This document shows, in pieces, positions 61,331 to 64,000 of a stretch of 64,000 nt of DNA; position 1 is the first letter of the stretch; the number at the start of each line of letters is the position of its first letter. Location of the stretch: NCBI RefSeq assembly GCF_023101765.2, contig NC_064217.1:6448001-6512000 (forward strand). The letters are read 5' to 3'. The notes under the pieces were generated by a model, which saw only the letters and a list, made by a program, of their open reading frames with translations, was not told the origin of the DNA and did not search any database. A program made the position numbers and the translations under genes. The stretch is from Spodoptera frugiperda. Lineage: Eukaryota > Arthropoda > Insecta > Lepidoptera > Noctuidae.

Positions 61331-64000
61331 GGTCTATGTGTGGCTGTTGCTACTTTAGTAGAAACGAGCCTATGCAGCCAAACAGAACGGGTTTCTTAAT
61401 AAATAACTGAGCATTCGAGATGAAATTCTTTTCACTATGAGGCTTAGGAATTGTTGTAGTAACAATGCATGATTTTTTGATTGCGAGAGGTCCTAGAATG
61501 AGAAATTCCTATTACTAGTTTGGAACTAAGGTCTACAGTCTACAACACGTTATTTGCCAAATGCATGCAACGTACAAAACATCAAAGGCGGCCTACAATT
61601 GCCGCTTCGTGAACAGTTAGTATTATTTCTAAGCAAGATGCAAGCATATGTCATGTGTAGGTTGCAAGCATTCGTCAAATGACACGTTGCGGAAAGTATG
61701 GCCTTAGGAATAATTTTGCCAATGTCATTAGACCCTTTCATTACTAACGATAAGTGCCCATCTATAGTACCCTTCTGCTACACCTACAGGGAAAGTGAGG
61801 CGTGATAATAACATGCTTTGAACAAAGAACGTGATTGAATAAAGCATAGAAGGTTCATGGTACCTGTCTATTGTTTGTCCATTAGTTCAGGTCAATAGGA
61901 GTGGTCGCAAGTCGCAACGCATCGGTGAAAGTCGAAAGTGAAGGACCCGCGACTTTTCTGTCGCATCGGACGTTCGTGTCGCGTTCATCCATACGCATGT
62001 TGTATATTAGTAGTGATTGAAAAATAGACTTTAATTTAGCAATTATTAAGGTTGATATTAGTTTTTAACTATTTTAATCATGTGAAGTAATAATTCACGT
62101 TATGTATTTAATGCTCTGTCGTTCATAAAGTTTGATTGATTAAGGAAACTGAGGAATATGTGACAGATTTTTTTTTTGTGTTATTAAACATAGTTTTGTT
62201 ATAGCTTCCGTGATCTAATAAAGACAAAGACAGTCAAAGATGCCATTTATTACTGAAAAGTATAGATCTACTTTTGATTGAATAACTGATTAACAAAAGA
62301 ACATTGTTCTGACGTAATACATATTACGACAAAATGAAAATTATACAAGCAGCAGTCACATTATTTTGTATAGTAAGTAACACGCTTAAACGCTCATAAC
62401 CAGAATTCAATTGTGATATATTTTCAATTACAGATATAGCACAATGATACACTATAATTATTATAAGCCAGAAGACAAAAAGCTGAACAAAGTAAGGAGA
62501 ACACGTCACAGTCAGGCACCCACGTCGAACGACAATACTCTACTAGCATCCGATCATTTCCCGCTAATCCAATAAATAAACCATTCTCCTATTTAAAAAC
62601 TCATTGAAAACTTGGATTATTATCAAAATTCTCATATAATCAATAGTCGTATTTTCAAAAAACATAGGCTTCCTATTACGTAACACTATAAACATAAGCA
62701 TATCTACTTGAGTATGGTATGTATAAAGAACTTGATCGAGTCATTCAACACCTGTATTATATTTGTAATGTGACGTAATGCTTTGCTTTCTCCAAACTCT
62801 TTAAATGGAAATGATGACACACGGTTCATTAGAAAGCCTTACCGAAATGCATATCGTACGTCTATATATGAAATTAGGAGTTGGATTGTGGGTACTTGTG
62901 TATTATATGTACTGTATAGTTACTATACTATACTTTTTGATACGGTGGTTTATACGGAGATTTCGGATGATAACATAATAATTACCATCCTTTCCAATCT
63001 TCCCAATCCCCGACTCCCCAACAACCCTTGAATTCCAAACGCCCAAAAGGCCGATAACGCATTTATAACGCCTCTGGTGTTTCGGGTGTATTCCTCTCTT
63101 TTCCAACCAATTCAAGAAGTGAATCTACACTACGAAAATCTACATAACAAATAACAAGTCTTCTCTTCTGTTTAGCTGTTGCTAAAATTGTCTTATAACT
63201 TTACGACCTAAAATCAAATACTCTTTCGTATCGTTAACATTATCTCCATACTATTAAACACTTCAGATCAATGTTTTGATCTATTTACACAGGATGTCGT
63301 CACATGTGAAGTCGAGAAATTGAATTCTTTCAACAATATCCGTTGTTCTGTTCCAAAATTAAATTAAGAACACTGTTGCATTATAATATGAACGAGCCTA
63401 TTGCAAAATATTGGGCACTATTCCAAGCTTCACTGAAAATGTCGAAATGAATAGAAAATCCAATTAATAACAACGGAAGAATGAAGTCAAAATCGTGAAT
63501 AAAATGATTGCTTGCGGTTACTCAGTCAATGGAGAACATATTTACGAATAAGAATAAGAATAAATTTATTAATGAACTTCACAATCATCATGGTCTTATA
63601 CTATATCATAATAATTTGTTTAATTTTGGTGTTGTCATCAAGTGTATCGGTAGCCCCCAAACTAGGATAATCCTGTATCTTGGGGACTTGAGTTGAGGCA
63701 TCTTGAGTACATTATTAGGTAGGACTATTGAGTGAATCTAAATTACAGCGAAATTGATAGATATTAAAGATAAACTAAGTCGAATTATACAGCAATATAT
63801 AGAATACAAAGTAAGAGCCTAAAAATTAAATAGTACATGGTGCGAAGTTCTTGAATCACAAAATAAAATGTTAAAATTTTCCAAATTTTAAAGTAAAACT
63901 TAAAGACAAATCTTAAAGTAAAACAAAATCACAAAATAAGGCATGGTAAGGACTAATATAAGTGATTGAATCACAGAGTTAGCTTTAGCTTTAGCCGTTT

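Larger units (their letters stand above)
58601..64000. other. Gene-poor right flank
   Basis: No coding gene supported. It contains a retroelement tail at 59498-59726, R2 fragments at 60975-61085 and 62985-63095, a short hairpin at 61250-61330, and a CpG-richer stretch at 61880-62000 that may be regulatory or a non-coding exon. Confidence 0.45.

Noticed and set aside
1..64000. CRISPR array, operon or bacterial insertion sequence
   Set aside because: No regularly spaced repeats, no prokaryotic gene layout; all genes found have introns and insect-like proteins.

Overview
The window looks like nuclear genomic DNA of a moth, most likely a noctuid-type lepidopteran. This is an inference from the AT-rich composition, GT-AG introns with short exons, families of short dispersed repeats and foldback (MITE-like) elements in introns and spacers, and protein sequences that read as insect orthologues. 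There are no prokaryotic operons, phage genes or CRISPR arrays.

Layout. (1) 1-23450 holds no gene I can support. It carries a piggyBac-like relic flanked by TTAA (3359-4627), a foldback element and retroelement debris (5798-7085), an element with 26-bp perfect inverted repeats (9103-9956), a nested foldback of about 1.4 kb (15455-16860) and many SINE-like fragments. (2) 23451-33208 (+) is the mitochondrial methylmalonate-semialdehyde dehydrogenase gene (ALDH6A1 family), about ten coding exons with one N-terminal segment unresolved. (3) 33818-40818 (+) is a complete, catalytically intact DNase II gene of eight coding exons. (4) 42061-45892 (+) is a tandem DNase II paralogue of six coding exons; its reading frame is intact but both catalytic HxK motifs are replaced. 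(5) 47053-50638 (-) is a membrane-anchored short-chain dehydrogenase/reductase-like protein of five coding exons, with a degenerate cofactor loop and no Ser-Tyr-Lys catalytic triad. A tRNA-Gly(CCC) gene sits in its second intron on the other strand. (6) 50639-64000 has no coding gene I can support. It may contain a distant 5' UTR exon of the SDR-like gene near 58524, plus several MITEs and retroelement tails.

The genes do not form one pathway. MMSDH works in valine and thymine catabolism in mitochondria. DNase II acts in acid compartments or secretions. The SDR-like protein is probably ER-anchored. The most interesting content is the two probable pseudoenzymes side by side (DNase II-like B and the SDR-like protein), a very recent 74-bp duplication that copied a splice acceptor of the SDR-like gene, and several well-bounded non-autonomous mobile elements.
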